A stretch of 64,000 nt of DNA from an uncultured Bacteroidia bacterium (GTDB taxonomy: Bacteria; Bacteroidota; Bacteroidia; J057; CALAJH01). The notes under the pieces are model-generated. The model did no database searches. It had not been told where the DNA came from and saw only the letters and a list, made by a program, of their open reading frames with translations. Shown piece by piece: positions 1 to 8,828 of this stretch (its first letter is position 1; each line of letters starts with the position of its first letter). A program made the position numbers and the translations under genes. Where the stretch lies: contig CALAJH010000011.1 in NCBI GenBank assembly GCA_937922655.1, forward strand, positions 62,001 to 126,000, written 5' to 3'.

Positions 1-1
1 T

Positions 2-91
2 GCGGCCCGCAACCGAAAATGGATAGAAGAACATTCGATGCTTTCGACTTCCTCGCGTCGTTTTTTGCGGATGTGTGAAACGTTTTTATAA
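2..91 (+). CDS. possible 3' end of an unknown gene cut by the window edge
   Basis: The frame starting at base 2 is open from the edge to a TAA at 89-91 and would give the last 29 residues of a protein, ending in RMCETFL. A second frame (base 1) is also open, to a TGA at 76-78, so the frame choice is not secure. The stop would overlap the convergent corA stop at 86-88. No domain can be recognised in so short a tail. Confidence 0.2.
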   Translation, partial: AARNRKWIEEHSMLSTSSRRFLRMCETFL

Positions 92-994
92 CCATTGTTT
101 GCGTTTGAAATAAATATAAATAATCAAAACGACGACAATCATCAGTCCCCACGCCATGGGATATCCCCACCAAACATGAAGTTCGGGCATGTTGTCGAAG
201 TTCATTCCGTATACGCCCGCAATAAACGTCAGCGGAAGAAAGAATACCGAAAGCATGGTTAGTACGCGCATGATTTCGTTGGTGTTGTGCGCGGAAAGGG
301 ATAAATAAACGTTGAGAATGTTGGCGAGATTGTCGGTGATGGCCGTGGCGCGGTAGAGATGGTTGCCGACGTTTTCCTCGACGCTTTTAAGACAATGTTG
401 GTAGGCGGGATATTCCGACCATAATTTTACGACGATGTTTTGTTGCATTCTCAAAAGACTCTTGACGACCGAGGAATGTTGTTTGAGTTCGTAAAATTCT
501 TTGAAAGTAAACGGTTGTTTGACGTTGTCAAAAATTTTGCGTTCGAAACCGTCGATGGTATTTTCGGCTGCTTCGAGAGTAATGGAATAGCTGTCGGCTA
601 CGGCCGCCATGATTTCGGCCGCCAAAGCCATTGCCCTTCGATCGTATTCTCGTTCATTGGTTTGCGTCCATTCGCGTTTAAATTTTTCAAAAAAAGGCAT
701 TTGCCCGCGATGCAAAGTAAGTACGTAATCATCGCCGATAAAAATGGCCAGTTTTCGAGACAAATCGTGTATGGTTTGGGCTTGCAGGTTCGCGCGTTCG
801 TCGAAACATCGCAACATTATAAACTGTACGCCGTGCAATTTTTCGGCTTTGGGAAGGTGGTGCGGCTCCAAAAAATCCTCGAGCATGTCGGGATGAAGAC
901 GATATTTTTCCCCGATGGCCGTCAATTCGTCCTGCGTGGGATTGGTTACGTCCACCCACACGTAACCCTCGTTTTGATATACCTGTGTTATCAC
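86..994 (-). CDS. corA: CorA-family Mg2+/Co2+ transporter
   Basis: Predicted inner-membrane divalent cation channel of 302 residues. The large N-terminal cytoplasmic domain is followed by two C-terminal membrane helices, with the family signature Y-G-M-N just after the first helix (YGMNFDN) and a basic C-terminus (FKRKQWL). An ATG at 1060 gives a longer frame, but it overlaps namZ by 70 bases. I chose the GTG at 994-992 because it forms a GTGA overlap with the namZ stop and starts directly before the conserved region (VITQVYQNEGYVWVDV). The gene is therefore probably translated by coupling to namZ. The family assignment is firm; the exact ion is not shown by sequence. Confidence 0.93.
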   Translation of the reverse strand: MITQVYQNEGYVWVDVTNPTQDELTAIGEKYRLHPDMLEDFLEPHHLPKAEKLHGVQFIMLRCFDERANLQAQTIHDLSRKLAIFIGDDYVLTLHRGQMPFFEKFKREWTQTNEREYDRRAMALAAEIMAAVADSYSITLEAAENTIDGFERKIFDNVKQPFTFKEFYELKQHSSVVKSLLRMQQNIVVKLWSEYPAYQHCLKSVEENVGNHLYRATAITDNLANILNVYLSLSAHNTNEIMRVLTMLSVFFLPLTFIAGVYGMNFDNMPELHVWWGYPMAWGLMIVVVLIIYIYFKRKQWL

Positions 995-2241
995 GGATAA
1001 AGCAAGTATTTGTTGCGAACGGCTTTGAATTTGTCGATGTCTTCCTGCCAACTTTGCCAAATATCGACGGAGGGTTTGTCGGCAACAACGTCCGCTTTTA
1101 GCTGTTCGCTTCCCGTCAGTTTTTCAAAAAAAGAATTGAAAAAAGGTTTGTCTCCGTCGTAAGATTTATACATAAGTTTCAACAATTCGACTCCGGCGAT
1201 AAAACGATTGTTGCCCGAACTTTGAGGGTCCAACGTCAGCAAATATCCATGACAAACTTGGTCTTTGTACAAGGGATTGGCCGATTTTCCCGGCGTCGGA
1301 CGCGGGGTAAAGGTGGTGGATTTGAGGGTTAAAGCGCCTAAAACCGTATCGTTGAATGTACGCGAAGTGGGAAATCCGACGACGGAAAACGGTGTTTTTG
1401 TACCTCGTCCGACGCTGACGCTTGTGCCTTCGTACCAGCACAGTACGGGATAAAGTTCGGCGGATTCGGGTGTGGGAAGGTTGGGCGACGGCGCGACCCA
1501 ATCCATTTTCGTATCGTTCCAACGCATGTCGTGCCGATAGTTTTGAGTGGTTACCACGTGCAACTTTGCTTTTTTTCCGGTTTTGAGCCAGCCTTCTTCA
1601 TTGACCATTGTCGCGTATTCGCCGACGGTCATACCGTGAATTATGGGTACGTTGTGCATTCCGACAAACGATTTGTACGCGTTTTTCATTAAAGGTCCGT
1701 CCACGAAAAAACCGTTGGGATTGGGACGGTCCAAGACAATCAACTCGACTTCGGCTTGTGCGCAAGCGTCCATGACGTAAGTCAAAGTGGAAATATAAGT
1801 ATAAAATCTTGCGCCGACATCCTGTACGTCGAAAACGACGAAGTCGAGGCCCGAAATTTCGGATTGACGGGGGCCGTGGCGCTCGCCGTAAAGGGAAACG
1901 ACGGGAATACCGGTTTTGGGGTCTTTGCCGTCCACAACCGATTGTCCCGCTTCGGCTTGTCCTCGAAAGCCGTGTTCGGGGGCGAAAATGGAAACGATTT
2001 TTACGCCCGTCGTCGTGAGGGTATCGACCAAATGGGTTTGGCCGATGCGGGCGGTGTGATTGCAAACGACGGCGATTTTTTTGCCTATGAGAAAATTGTT
2101 TTCCAACAACACGGCCAATCCCGGTTTTACGCGCGGGGCCGGATTTTCGGCGGACGGCGGTTGGGATTGACCTCCGGAACCGGCGCATCCCATGCCCGCC
2201 AACATCATCCATATCCAACCCACAATTGTACCCGGTTTCAT
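991..2241 (-). CDS. namZ: DUF1343 lipoprotein, NamZ-type exo-beta-N-acetylmuramidase
   Basis: 416 residues. The N-terminus carries a lipoprotein signal (MKPGTIVG..LAGMGC, lipobox AGMGC), so the mature protein should be anchored by a lipidated Cys. The body matches the DUF1343 family (PF07075), with conserved stretches NHTARIG, FAPEHGFRG, DVQDVGARFYTY and VLDRPNPNG. Characterised members (NamZ) remove terminal N-acetylmuramic acid from peptidoglycan fragments, so a role in cell-wall turnover or recycling is inferred. The open frame extends to 2286, but the ATG at 2241 is preferred: it has AAAGG seven bases upstream, gives the signal peptide, and lies 19 bases after a TATTTTTG promoter box. Followed by corA with a GTGA overlap. 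Confidence 0.9.
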   Translation of the reverse strand: MKPGTIVGWIWMMLAGMGCAGSGGQSQPPSAENPAPRVKPGLAVLLENNFLIGKKIAVVCNHTARIGQTHLVDTLTTTGVKIVSIFAPEHGFRGQAEAGQSVVDGKDPKTGIPVVSLYGERHGPRQSEISGLDFVVFDVQDVGARFYTYISTLTYVMDACAQAEVELIVLDRPNPNGFFVDGPLMKNAYKSFVGMHNVPIIHGMTVGEYATMVNEEGWLKTGKKAKLHVVTTQNYRHDMRWNDTKMDWVAPSPNLPTPESAELYPVLCWYEGTSVSVGRGTKTPFSVVGFPTSRTFNDTVLGALTLKSTTFTPRPTPGKSANPLYKDQVCHGYLLTLDPQSSGNNRFIAGVELLKLMYKSYDGDKPFFNSFFEKLTGSEQLKADVVADKPSVDIWQSWQEDIDKFKAVRNKYLLYP

Positions 2242-2260
2242 GGTTTGCCTTTCTTCGGTG

Positions 2261-2268
2261 CAAAAATA
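2261..2268 (-). promoter_or_regulatory. TAnnTTTG -7 promoter box for namZ-corA
   Basis: TATTTTTG on the minus strand, a perfect match to the Bacteroidota -7 consensus, 19 bases before the namZ ATG. No clean TTTG -33 box is visible at the usual spacing. Confidence 0.55.
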
Positions 2269-2301
2269 CGGATTATCCCCGCGCAACGTTTTCGTTTGGG
2301 C

Positions 2302-5300
2302 TTAGCGTATCGAAAAAGGTACGTCGAGTTTGCGTAGTTCGTCGTAAAGTTCGGGAACGGGTTCGACGGCGGCGGTGCGCGATTGCAAGGCCAAGACCGC
2401 GCCCGTGGCCTCGTCCTTGATTTTGAATTTCAACGGACATTTTCCTTTGTATTTGGAGACGACGTTTTCGAGCGAAAGCACCAAGGCGTTGTCCACGCTT
2501 GAAACCACAAGTTGGATGCAGACTTCGCGCACGAGTTTGGCGACGTCTTCGAGCAGACGCACGTCGGTGATTTTCAACTCAAATTCGGAATCGGAATGGA
2601 ATCTGGGTTCGTAACGTCCGCGAATGAAAACCAAATTGTTGATTTCCAAAAAGCCCTTGAACTTGGCGTAATCTTCATTGAAAAGAGAAAAATCGAGTTT
2701 TCCGGTATAATCTTCGACGACGAACTGTCCGTATTTGGTACCTTTTTTCGAGATTCGTTCGGCGGCTTGGGTAACGATGGCTCCGAAACGCACCTCGCGG
2801 CGTTTAAATTCGGTGATGCGTTCGCAATCGGTGTTGGTGTAGGCGGCAAGAATTTCGCGGTAACGGTCGAGCGGATGCCCGGAGAGGTAAAATCCGATGA
2901 CGTTTCGTTCATGATTGAGGCGGACGATGAGCGGCCATGGGGCGGTAATCACGGGCAACGGGGGTTCGGCAAGCGGCGCCTGCGCTCCGCCGCCACCGAA
3001 AAGACTCACCGCGCCCGATTCTTTGTCCTTTTGCACGGAGGCGGCGTAAAGCGTGGCTTTGTCGATGGCGTTGGATTCGTCGGTTTTGGAGTAGGGGGCG
3101 AAATATTGGGAACGGTCGGTTTCGCCGAGGCCGTCGAGGGCGCCGGCGTAAGCCAAACTTTCCAAGACGCGTTTGCCGTGCAACTTGGCCGGTACTCGTT
3201 CGGCCAGATGGAAAATGCTACGGTACGGCCCGCCGGCCGCGCGCTCCTCGATAATGGCTTTGGCCGACGCTTCGCCCACACCTTTTATCGCGCCCAAACC
3301 GAAGCGAATTTCGGGACGCCGGGGGTGCGCCGAAAACAGGTATTCGGATTCGTTCACCGAAGGGGGTAAAACTTTAAGTCCCATGCGCCGGCATTCTTCG
3401 ATGTAAAACGTGATTTTTTCGATGTTGTCGAGGTTGTGGGAAAGCACCGAGGCCATGTATTCGGCGGGATAGTTGGCTTTGAGGTAACCGGTACGGAAAG
3501 CAAGGACGGAATAAGCGGCGGAGTGGGATTTGTTGAAGCCGTATTCGGCGAACTTTTCCATGACGTCGAAAATTTCGCCGGCTTTTTCGGGGGGGATGTT
3601 GTTTTTTTTCGCGCCTTCGATGAAGTTGGCGCGTTCTTTTTCCATGACGTCTTTTTTCTTTTTGCCCATGGCTCGACGAAGGAGGTCGGCGCCGCCGAGC
3701 GTATATCCTCCCAACGCCCTCGCGCATTCCATAATCTGTTCTTGATAGACCATGATGCCGTAGGTGTTGCTCAAAATCGGTTCGAGCAACGGGTGAAGGT
3801 ATTCGATTTTTTCCAGTCCGTGTTTTCGGCGGATAAAGGTCGGAATGTTGTCCATTGGCCCGGGGCGGTAAAGGGCGTTCATGGCGATGAGGTCTTCGAT
3901 GTTGGTGGGCTTGAGTTCTTTGAGGTATTTTCTCATGCCGTCGGACTCGAACTGAAAGGTGGCGACGGTTTCGCCGCGTTGATAGAGTTCGTAGGTTTTG
4001 GGGTCGTCGAGGGGGATGTTGTCGACGTCGATTTTTACGCCCCGGTTTTTTTCAATCATTTGGACGGCGGTGCGGATAATGGACAGGTTTTTAAGGCCGA
4101 GAAAGTCCATTTTGAGGAGGCCGGCGAGTTCGGCGGTGGGGCCGTCCCATTGAGTGGTAACGATGCGGTCGCGGGTGTTGTTGATGGCGATGGGCGCAAC
4201 GTCGGACACGTCGGAGGGTGCGATGATGACCCCCGCCGCGTGAATACCGGTGTGCCTCGCCGAACCTTCGAGCGTTTTGGCGAAACGCATCATTTTGGCG
4301 ATGAGCGGGTCGGGGCTTTCGAACGTTTCTTTGAGTTGGCGCCAATGGTCGGGGTTTTCTTCGGGGTTGAGGGCTTTGTCGAAGTTCATCCCGGGGCGCT
4401 CGGGAATGAGTTTGGAGATTTCGTTGACGGTTTGCAACGGCACGCCCAGCACCCGGCCCACGTCCTTAACGGCCGTTTTCGCGCCCATCGTTCCGTAGGT
4501 GATGATTTGCGAAACGCAATCTTTGCCGTACTTTTCGATGACGAAGTCGATGACTTGCTGGCGGCCCTCGTCGTCGAAATCGATGTCGATATCGGGAGGG
4601 GAAACGCGTTCGGGATTGAGAAAGCGCTCGAAAAGCAGTTGGTATTTGAGGGGGTCGATGTCGATGATGCCCGTTACGTAAGCGACGACGCTTCCGGCGG
4701 CCGAACCGCGCCCGGGGCCGACCATCACCCCGCGTTTTCGGGCCTCGTTGGTAAATTCCTGAACAATCAAAAAATAACCCGCGAACCCCATTTGTTTGAT
4801 GATGGCCAGTTCGCGTTTGACGCGTTCTTCGACCTCGGCCGTAATTTCTCCGTATTTTTTTTTCGCACCCTGCCACGACAAATGCGCCAGATAGTCGTCC
4901 ATCGTCGCGAAACCTTCGGGGACGCGGTAGGTGGGCATGATGAGCTCGCCCGTCAGTTTGAGTTCAAAGTCGCATTTTTCGGCGATTTCGACGGTGTTTT
5001 CCAACGCGTGGGGCAAATCGGAAAAGATTTGCGCCATTTCGTCGGGGGTTTTGAAAAAGAATTGGCGGTTGAGGCGGCCGGAGTCGTCGGTGAACCGGAA
5101 GCGTTTGGGGTCGTTGAGTTCGCGACCCGTTTGGAGGGCCAAAAGCAGGTCGTGCGCCTCGCTGTCCTCCTCGTCCACGTAGTGAACGTCGTTGGTCGCG
5201 ATGACTTTAACGTCGTATTTTTTCGCCCACCTCAACAACACTTCGTTGCAAAGGTCTTGTTCACGCAGGCCGTGGCGTTGGAGTTCGACATAATAATCGT

Positions 5301-5805
5301 TTCCGAACACCTCCAAGTACCGCAAGAACACTTTTTCCGCCTCCGCCTCGCCCTTTTTGAGAATGCACTGGTTGATTTCGGAGGCCAAACAGCACGTCGT
5401 CGCTATCAATCCATCGGAGTATTTTTGCAACAGCTCGAAATCTATGCGCGGTTTGAAGTGGTAACCTTCGGTGAAAGCCAGCGAACTCAGTTTGACGATG
5501 TTTTTGTAACCCCGTTCGTTTTTGACGAAAAGAATTTGGTGGAAGGTGTCGTTTTCGTTGTCGCTTGCTTTTTTTTCGAACCGCGAGCGTTCGGCAAGAT
5601 AAAATTCCGAGCCAATGACCGGTTTGATGCCTTTTTTCTTGGCGGTCATGACGAATTTCGGTACGCCGTACATATTGCCGTGGTCGGAAATGGCCACGTG
5701 GCTCATGCCGCACCCGCACGCTTTCGATACGAGCGAGTCGATTTTGGCCGCGCCGTCCAAGAGCGAAAATTCCGTATGGTTGTGCAACGATACGTATAAG
5801 GGCAT
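2302..5805 (-). CDS. dnaE: DNA polymerase III alpha subunit (replicative polymerase)
   Basis: 1167 residues, close to the usual 1160 for DnaE. The order is standard: N-terminal PHP domain (LHNHTEFSLLDGA, SDHGNMYG), the C-family polymerase core with GPGRGSAAGS and the catalytic aspartates in PDIDIDFDD, a helix-hairpin-helix region (GLGAIKGVGEASA) and a C-terminal OB fold (RFGAIVTQAAERISKKGTKYGQ). It synthesises DNA as the catalytic subunit of the replisome. The ATG at 5805 starts exactly at the PHP domain and lies 16 bases after a TAATTTTG box. 60 bases separate its stop from the namZ start, and namZ has its own promoter box inside that gap. A long frame antisense to this gene is an artefact of codon bias. 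Confidence 0.97.
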   Translation of the reverse strand: MPLYVSLHNHTEFSLLDGAAKIDSLVSKACGCGMSHVAISDHGNMYGVPKFVMTAKKKGIKPVIGSEFYLAERSRFEKKASDNENDTFHQILFVKNERGYKNIVKLSSLAFTEGYHFKPRIDFELLQKYSDGLIATTCCLASEINQCILKKGEAEAEKVFLRYLEVFGNDYYVELQRHGLREQDLCNEVLLRWAKKYDVKVIATNDVHYVDEEDSEAHDLLLALQTGRELNDPKRFRFTDDSGRLNRQFFFKTPDEMAQIFSDLPHALENTVEIAEKCDFELKLTGELIMPTYRVPEGFATMDDYLAHLSWQGAKKKYGEITAEVEERVKRELAIIKQMGFAGYFLIVQEFTNEARKRGVMVGPGRGSAAGSVVAYVTGIIDIDPLKYQLLFERFLNPERVSPPDIDIDFDDEGRQQVIDFVIEKYGKDCVSQIITYGTMGAKTAVKDVGRVLGVPLQTVNEISKLIPERPGMNFDKALNPEENPDHWRQLKETFESPDPLIAKMMRFAKTLEGSARHTGIHAAGVIIAPSDVSDVAPIAINNTRDRIVTTQWDGPTAELAGLLKMDFLGLKNLSIIRTAVQMIEKNRGVKIDVDNIPLDDPKTYELYQRGETVATFQFESDGMRKYLKELKPTNIEDLIAMNALYRPGPMDNIPTFIRRKHGLEKIEYLHPLLEPILSNTYGIMVYQEQIMECARALGGYTLGGADLLRRAMGKKKKDVMEKERANFIEGAKKNNIPPEKAGEIFDVMEKFAEYGFNKSHSAAYSVLAFRTGYLKANYPAEYMASVLSHNLDNIEKITFYIEECRRMGLKVLPPSVNESEYLFSAHPRRPEIRFGLGAIKGVGEASAKAIIEERAAGGPYRSIFHLAERVPAKLHGKRVLESLAYAGALDGLGETDRSQYFAPYSKTDESNAIDKATLYAASVQKDKESGAVSLFGGGGAQAPLAEPPLPVITAPWPLIVRLNHERNVIGFYLSGHPLDRYREILAAYTNTDCERITEFKRREVRFGAIVTQAAERISKKGTKYGQFVVEDYTGKLDFSLFNEDYAKFKGFLEINNLVFIRGRYEPRFHSDSEFELKITDVRLLEDVAKLVREVCIQLVVSSVDNALVLSLENVVSKYKGKCPLKFKIKDEATGAVLALQSRTAAVEPVPELYDELRKLDVPFSIR

Positions 5806-5821
5806 GTTTATTTTTTTGATA

Positions 5822-5829
5822 CAAAATTA
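5822..5829 (-). promoter_or_regulatory. TAnnTTTG -7 promoter box for dnaE
   Basis: TAATTTTG on the minus strand, 16 bases upstream of the dnaE ATG. The leader that follows is A-rich (AAAAAAATAAAC) rather than a classic Shine-Dalgarno sequence, as is usual in this phylum. Confidence 0.55.
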
Positions 5830-5990
5830 CGCCGTTTGCCGCCACGGCCACCCCGGGTTATAAACGGGACGGCGTGGGAAAATCAACGACAAAGCCTTTA
5901 TGAATTATTTCAAAAAACGTGCTAAGGTTGAACGCGGGTAACGACGACGATAGGTTAAAAACAACAACCGTTTGTCTTTGGTATCAAAAA

Positions 5991-6024
5991 CAAAAAGGGG
6001 GCCGCGCCGCACGCCCCCTTTTTG
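5991..6024 (-). terminator. strong intrinsic terminator after the TonB receptor gene
   Basis: Perfect 12-bp inverted repeat, CAAAAAGGGGGC at 5991-6002 against GCCCCCTTTTTG at 6013-6024, with a 10-base loop. The A/T ends of the stem supply a U tract on either strand. It lies 20 bases after the stop of the TonB receptor, so it ends that transcript and insulates it from dnaE. Confidence 0.85.
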
Positions 6025-6044
6025 TTTAACAACTTGTGTTTCGT

Positions 6045-8597
6045 TTATCGTTGTTTGTCTTTGAAATTCAGATTCAGGTTGGCGCCGCCGAAAAAGCGGA
6101 ACGGCATTTGCGGCACGCCGAAAAAGTCCGACGGCGTGGCAAAACGGTTGGGATGATAAAATTTTTGATTGGTAAGATTTTCAAATTCCACGAACAGACG
6201 CAGATACGGCAATATTTTATAGGAAAAATTCACGTCCAGCGTGTGGTATCCCGGAAGCGTAAGGTGGCGGTAAGAGTCCTCGGGATTGGGAACGACGGTG
6301 CGTTGTTCGCTCATGGCCATGAGCGACGCGTAAGCCGAAAACTTGTCGTAAACAAACAACAATCCCGTGCGCTGTTGGAATTGGGAAATATAGGGAATGT
6401 TTTGCTTGACGCCGAAAAACTCCTGTTCGCCGTCCAAGAAACCGAATCGGGCAAAGGCCGTCAGTCGGGCTTTGGCGCCGAGTTTCGCCCGATATTGCAA
6501 ATCCAAGTGGCCGCCGTAATTGATTTGTTTGCCGTTGTTGACCCGAACCTCGATGTAGTCCACGCTGTAACCCCGGTCTCGACCGTTGTATAAATTGAGC
6601 GTCGTCGCGTCGTTGGATTCGTAATACAAGTTTTCCAAAAACATGACGTACCCCGTCAGGGCGAGGCGGAAATCGCCGATGTTGTGCGTGTAGTTGAATT
6701 CGAGATTGCGGTTGTAGATGGGTTTGAGTCCGGGGTTGGCGAGGTGGCGGAAAAACGATTTCCACGACGAATCTTGTCCCGCTTGGTTTTGGACGACGAT
6801 GAACGAACCGTATTGGTCGTAAGCGTCGAGCGGCGAGGGCGCGTAAAACGACGAACCGTAAAAGAGTTTCAAGGCCGCGCCGTCGGTGGGGTTGAAAACG
6901 ATGCCCGCACGCGGGTTGAAAGCCGAAAAATAACGGGTGTTGTAATCGTAGCGTGCGCCGGCGGTCAGCGCCCATTTTTCCGTCGGTTTGAATATCGCTT
7001 GCCCAAAGGCCCCGAAGTTGTCGTAGCGCAACGAAAAGTATTCCGCACGAATGTCCGAACCCAAAATATTGGCTTGTATCGTACGGGTAACGTCTACCGG
7101 CCGGTCCAAGTCCTCGCCTTTCGGCGTCGAAAAATACGGTTGATACACCAAGCCGCCCGTCAGCTTCCATTTCGGAAGCGTGTAATTGACCGTCTGTTCA
7201 AAGAAGCCCATCGACCCAAAACCGAATTTATATCCCGGCTCCATGCCCGAATACACGTTGCGGAAGTTGGATTGTGAATTGAGTTCGTAAATCGAGGTCA
7301 TCATCAGCGTTTGCAAGTCCATGCGGTCGCTTACTTTTTTGTTGTACGTCGCGCTGATTTTGGTTACCGACTGCTCGTAGAAGGCCGAATGGTTGTAAAT
7401 GGCGTTGGTAGGGAAATAGCCCGTGGCCGTGGGATGGCGGGCGGAGTGGCGACTGACGTTGAAGTTCCAATCCTCGTAGGTAACGAGCGCGTCGAGGCTG
7501 TAGCCCGTACGTCGAAATTCGTAGCGCGGATTGAAGGGCGTGGACGGGGTCATGGGGCCGAACATCGTAGAAAACGTCCCCGAGGCATACTCGTTCAACC
7601 CCTCGAACTCTTTGCGATAAAAACGCGGGAGGGCGTAATTGCCGTCGTAAAAATAGTTTGCGCCCAAACGCAGTCCCACCTTTCCCAGTTTTTTGCCGAA
7701 AAGCAAATGGCCCGAATAATAGTCGTACATCCCCGAGCGCACGCCTGCGCGAACGCCGTTGATTTCTTCGGGTTTGTAGGTGACGAGGTTGACGACGCCC
7801 GCCAGCGCGTCCGCGCCGTACAACGCCGACGCCGAAGACGAAACCATCTCCACCTGTTTGACCATATACAGCGGCATGTTTTCGGCGACCATGAGCGGCT
7901 CGTTGGTCGGCGACGAAATACGCAGGCCGTCCTGCATCAAAATAAAGCGCTCCATGCCCCGAATGCCGCGCGTGGTTACGGCGTTGTAAGAGTACGGGTC
8001 GACGCTTTGGTCCACTTTGTATTCGACGTTGTCGCGAAAAAGGTCGGAAAGGTAGGGTTGGATGCGGTCTTCGATGTCTTTGGCCGTAACGACCGAAATC
8101 GTTACCGGCGCGTCGAGAATGCGTTGCGGCACGCGCGAGGCTGTAATGACGACCGTTGCGTCCAGCGTTACGGCTTCGAGCGTCAGTGCGCCGTCAATGA
8201 CCCCGCCGTTTTTGGGTACGCTGAATCGCCGACGTCCGTAACCGACGTAATACACTTCGACGTCGACCGTATCGGGGGCGTTTTCGGGCAAACGAAACTT
8301 GAAGCGGCCGTTTTCATCGGCGTAGGCGCCGTAAGATTGGCCGACGGTTTGCACCGAGGCGCCGATGAGCGCCTCGCCCGTTTCGGCGTCGTACACCCGG
8401 CCGGATACGACGCTTGCTTCCACGGGGGGCGCCGCTTTTTGCGGAGCCGGAGCGGGTTTTTGCGTTTGGATGGAAGACGGTTTTTGCACCGTTCGTCGAC
8501 GACGTACGTCTTGCGGCGCTTGGCCGTACGCCGATTCGGCGAATATTCCGATGAGGCATACGAGCATGAAGAAAATGCTTGTACAGCCGTTACTCAT
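6045..8597 (-). CDS. TonB-dependent outer-membrane receptor
   Basis: 850 residues from the ATG at 8597, which gives a clear signal peptide (MSNGCTSIFFMLVCLIGIFAESAYGQ); an earlier in-frame start at 8717 lies upstream of the promoter box and is rejected. After a basic linker comes a CarboxypepD regulatory-like domain (VVSGRVYDAETGEALIGASV), then the TonB plug (SRVPQRILDAPVTISVVTAKD, TRGIRGMERFILMQDGLRIS) and a long beta-barrel ending in an aromatic-rich strand. It should import a scarce ligand (metal chelate, vitamin or peptide) across the outer membrane using TonB energy. It is monocistronic, with its own promoter and terminator. No SusD partner is next to it, which argues against a SusC/D glycan uptake pair. 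The ligand cannot be told. Confidence 0.93.
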   Translation of the reverse strand: MSNGCTSIFFMLVCLIGIFAESAYGQAPQDVRRRRTVQKPSSIQTQKPAPAPQKAAPPVEASVVSGRVYDAETGEALIGASVQTVGQSYGAYADENGRFKFRLPENAPDTVDVEVYYVGYGRRRFSVPKNGGVIDGALTLEAVTLDATVVITASRVPQRILDAPVTISVVTAKDIEDRIQPYLSDLFRDNVEYKVDQSVDPYSYNAVTTRGIRGMERFILMQDGLRISSPTNEPLMVAENMPLYMVKQVEMVSSSASALYGADALAGVVNLVTYKPEEINGVRAGVRSGMYDYYSGHLLFGKKLGKVGLRLGANYFYDGNYALPRFYRKEFEGLNEYASGTFSTMFGPMTPSTPFNPRYEFRRTGYSLDALVTYEDWNFNVSRHSARHPTATGYFPTNAIYNHSAFYEQSVTKISATYNKKVSDRMDLQTLMMTSIYELNSQSNFRNVYSGMEPGYKFGFGSMGFFEQTVNYTLPKWKLTGGLVYQPYFSTPKGEDLDRPVDVTRTIQANILGSDIRAEYFSLRYDNFGAFGQAIFKPTEKWALTAGARYDYNTRYFSAFNPRAGIVFNPTDGAALKLFYGSSFYAPSPLDAYDQYGSFIVVQNQAGQDSSWKSFFRHLANPGLKPIYNRNLEFNYTHNIGDFRLALTGYVMFLENLYYESNDATTLNLYNGRDRGYSVDYIEVRVNNGKQINYGGHLDLQYRAKLGAKARLTAFARFGFLDGEQEFFGVKQNIPYISQFQQRTGLLFVYDKFSAYASLMAMSEQRTVVPNPEDSYRHLTLPGYHTLDVNFSYKILPYLRLFVEFENLTNQKFYHPNRFATPSDFFGVPQMPFRFFGGANLNLNFKDKQR

Positions 8598-8642
8598 GTG
8601 GTTGCAATGGTTGTTTAAGCACATTTGCTGTGTAAATTTTTG

Positions 8643-8675
8643 CAAATTTATGACAGAAAATCGTACGAAAACAAA
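8643..8675 (-). promoter_or_regulatory. promoter for the TonB receptor (-33 TTTG and -7 TAAATTTG)
   Basis: Minus-strand TTTG at 8675-8672 and TAAATTTG at 8650-8643, 21 bases apart, which fits the Bacteroidota promoter layout. The box is 45 bases before the ATG. I saw no riboswitch-like structure in the 8598-8828 leader and spacer. Confidence 0.65.
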
Positions 8676-8828
8676 TATCCAACAAAAAAATAAACGACAA
8701 AACGGTTCACAATACATTCATTACATACGAAAAAAGGGGGTAAATTCGAGAAAAATCAAAATAATTTATTGTTGAGTTTGTCAAATACGTTTTGTACGCG
8801 TAATAATATTGAAAAAATGAAATTTTTC

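Noticed and set aside
3436-5799. 787-codon open frame antisense to dnaE
   Set aside because: It mirrors dnaE codon use, which rarely employs TTA, CTA and TCA; the translation is low-complexity Gly/Val/Phe with no family.
7311-8618. 435-codon frame antisense to the TonB receptor
   Set aside because: No family resemblance; codon-bias artefact.
8598-8828. possible riboswitch upstream of the TonB receptor
   Set aside because: The region is AT-rich with a promoter, but no cobalamin-box or other recognised riboswitch core is visible.
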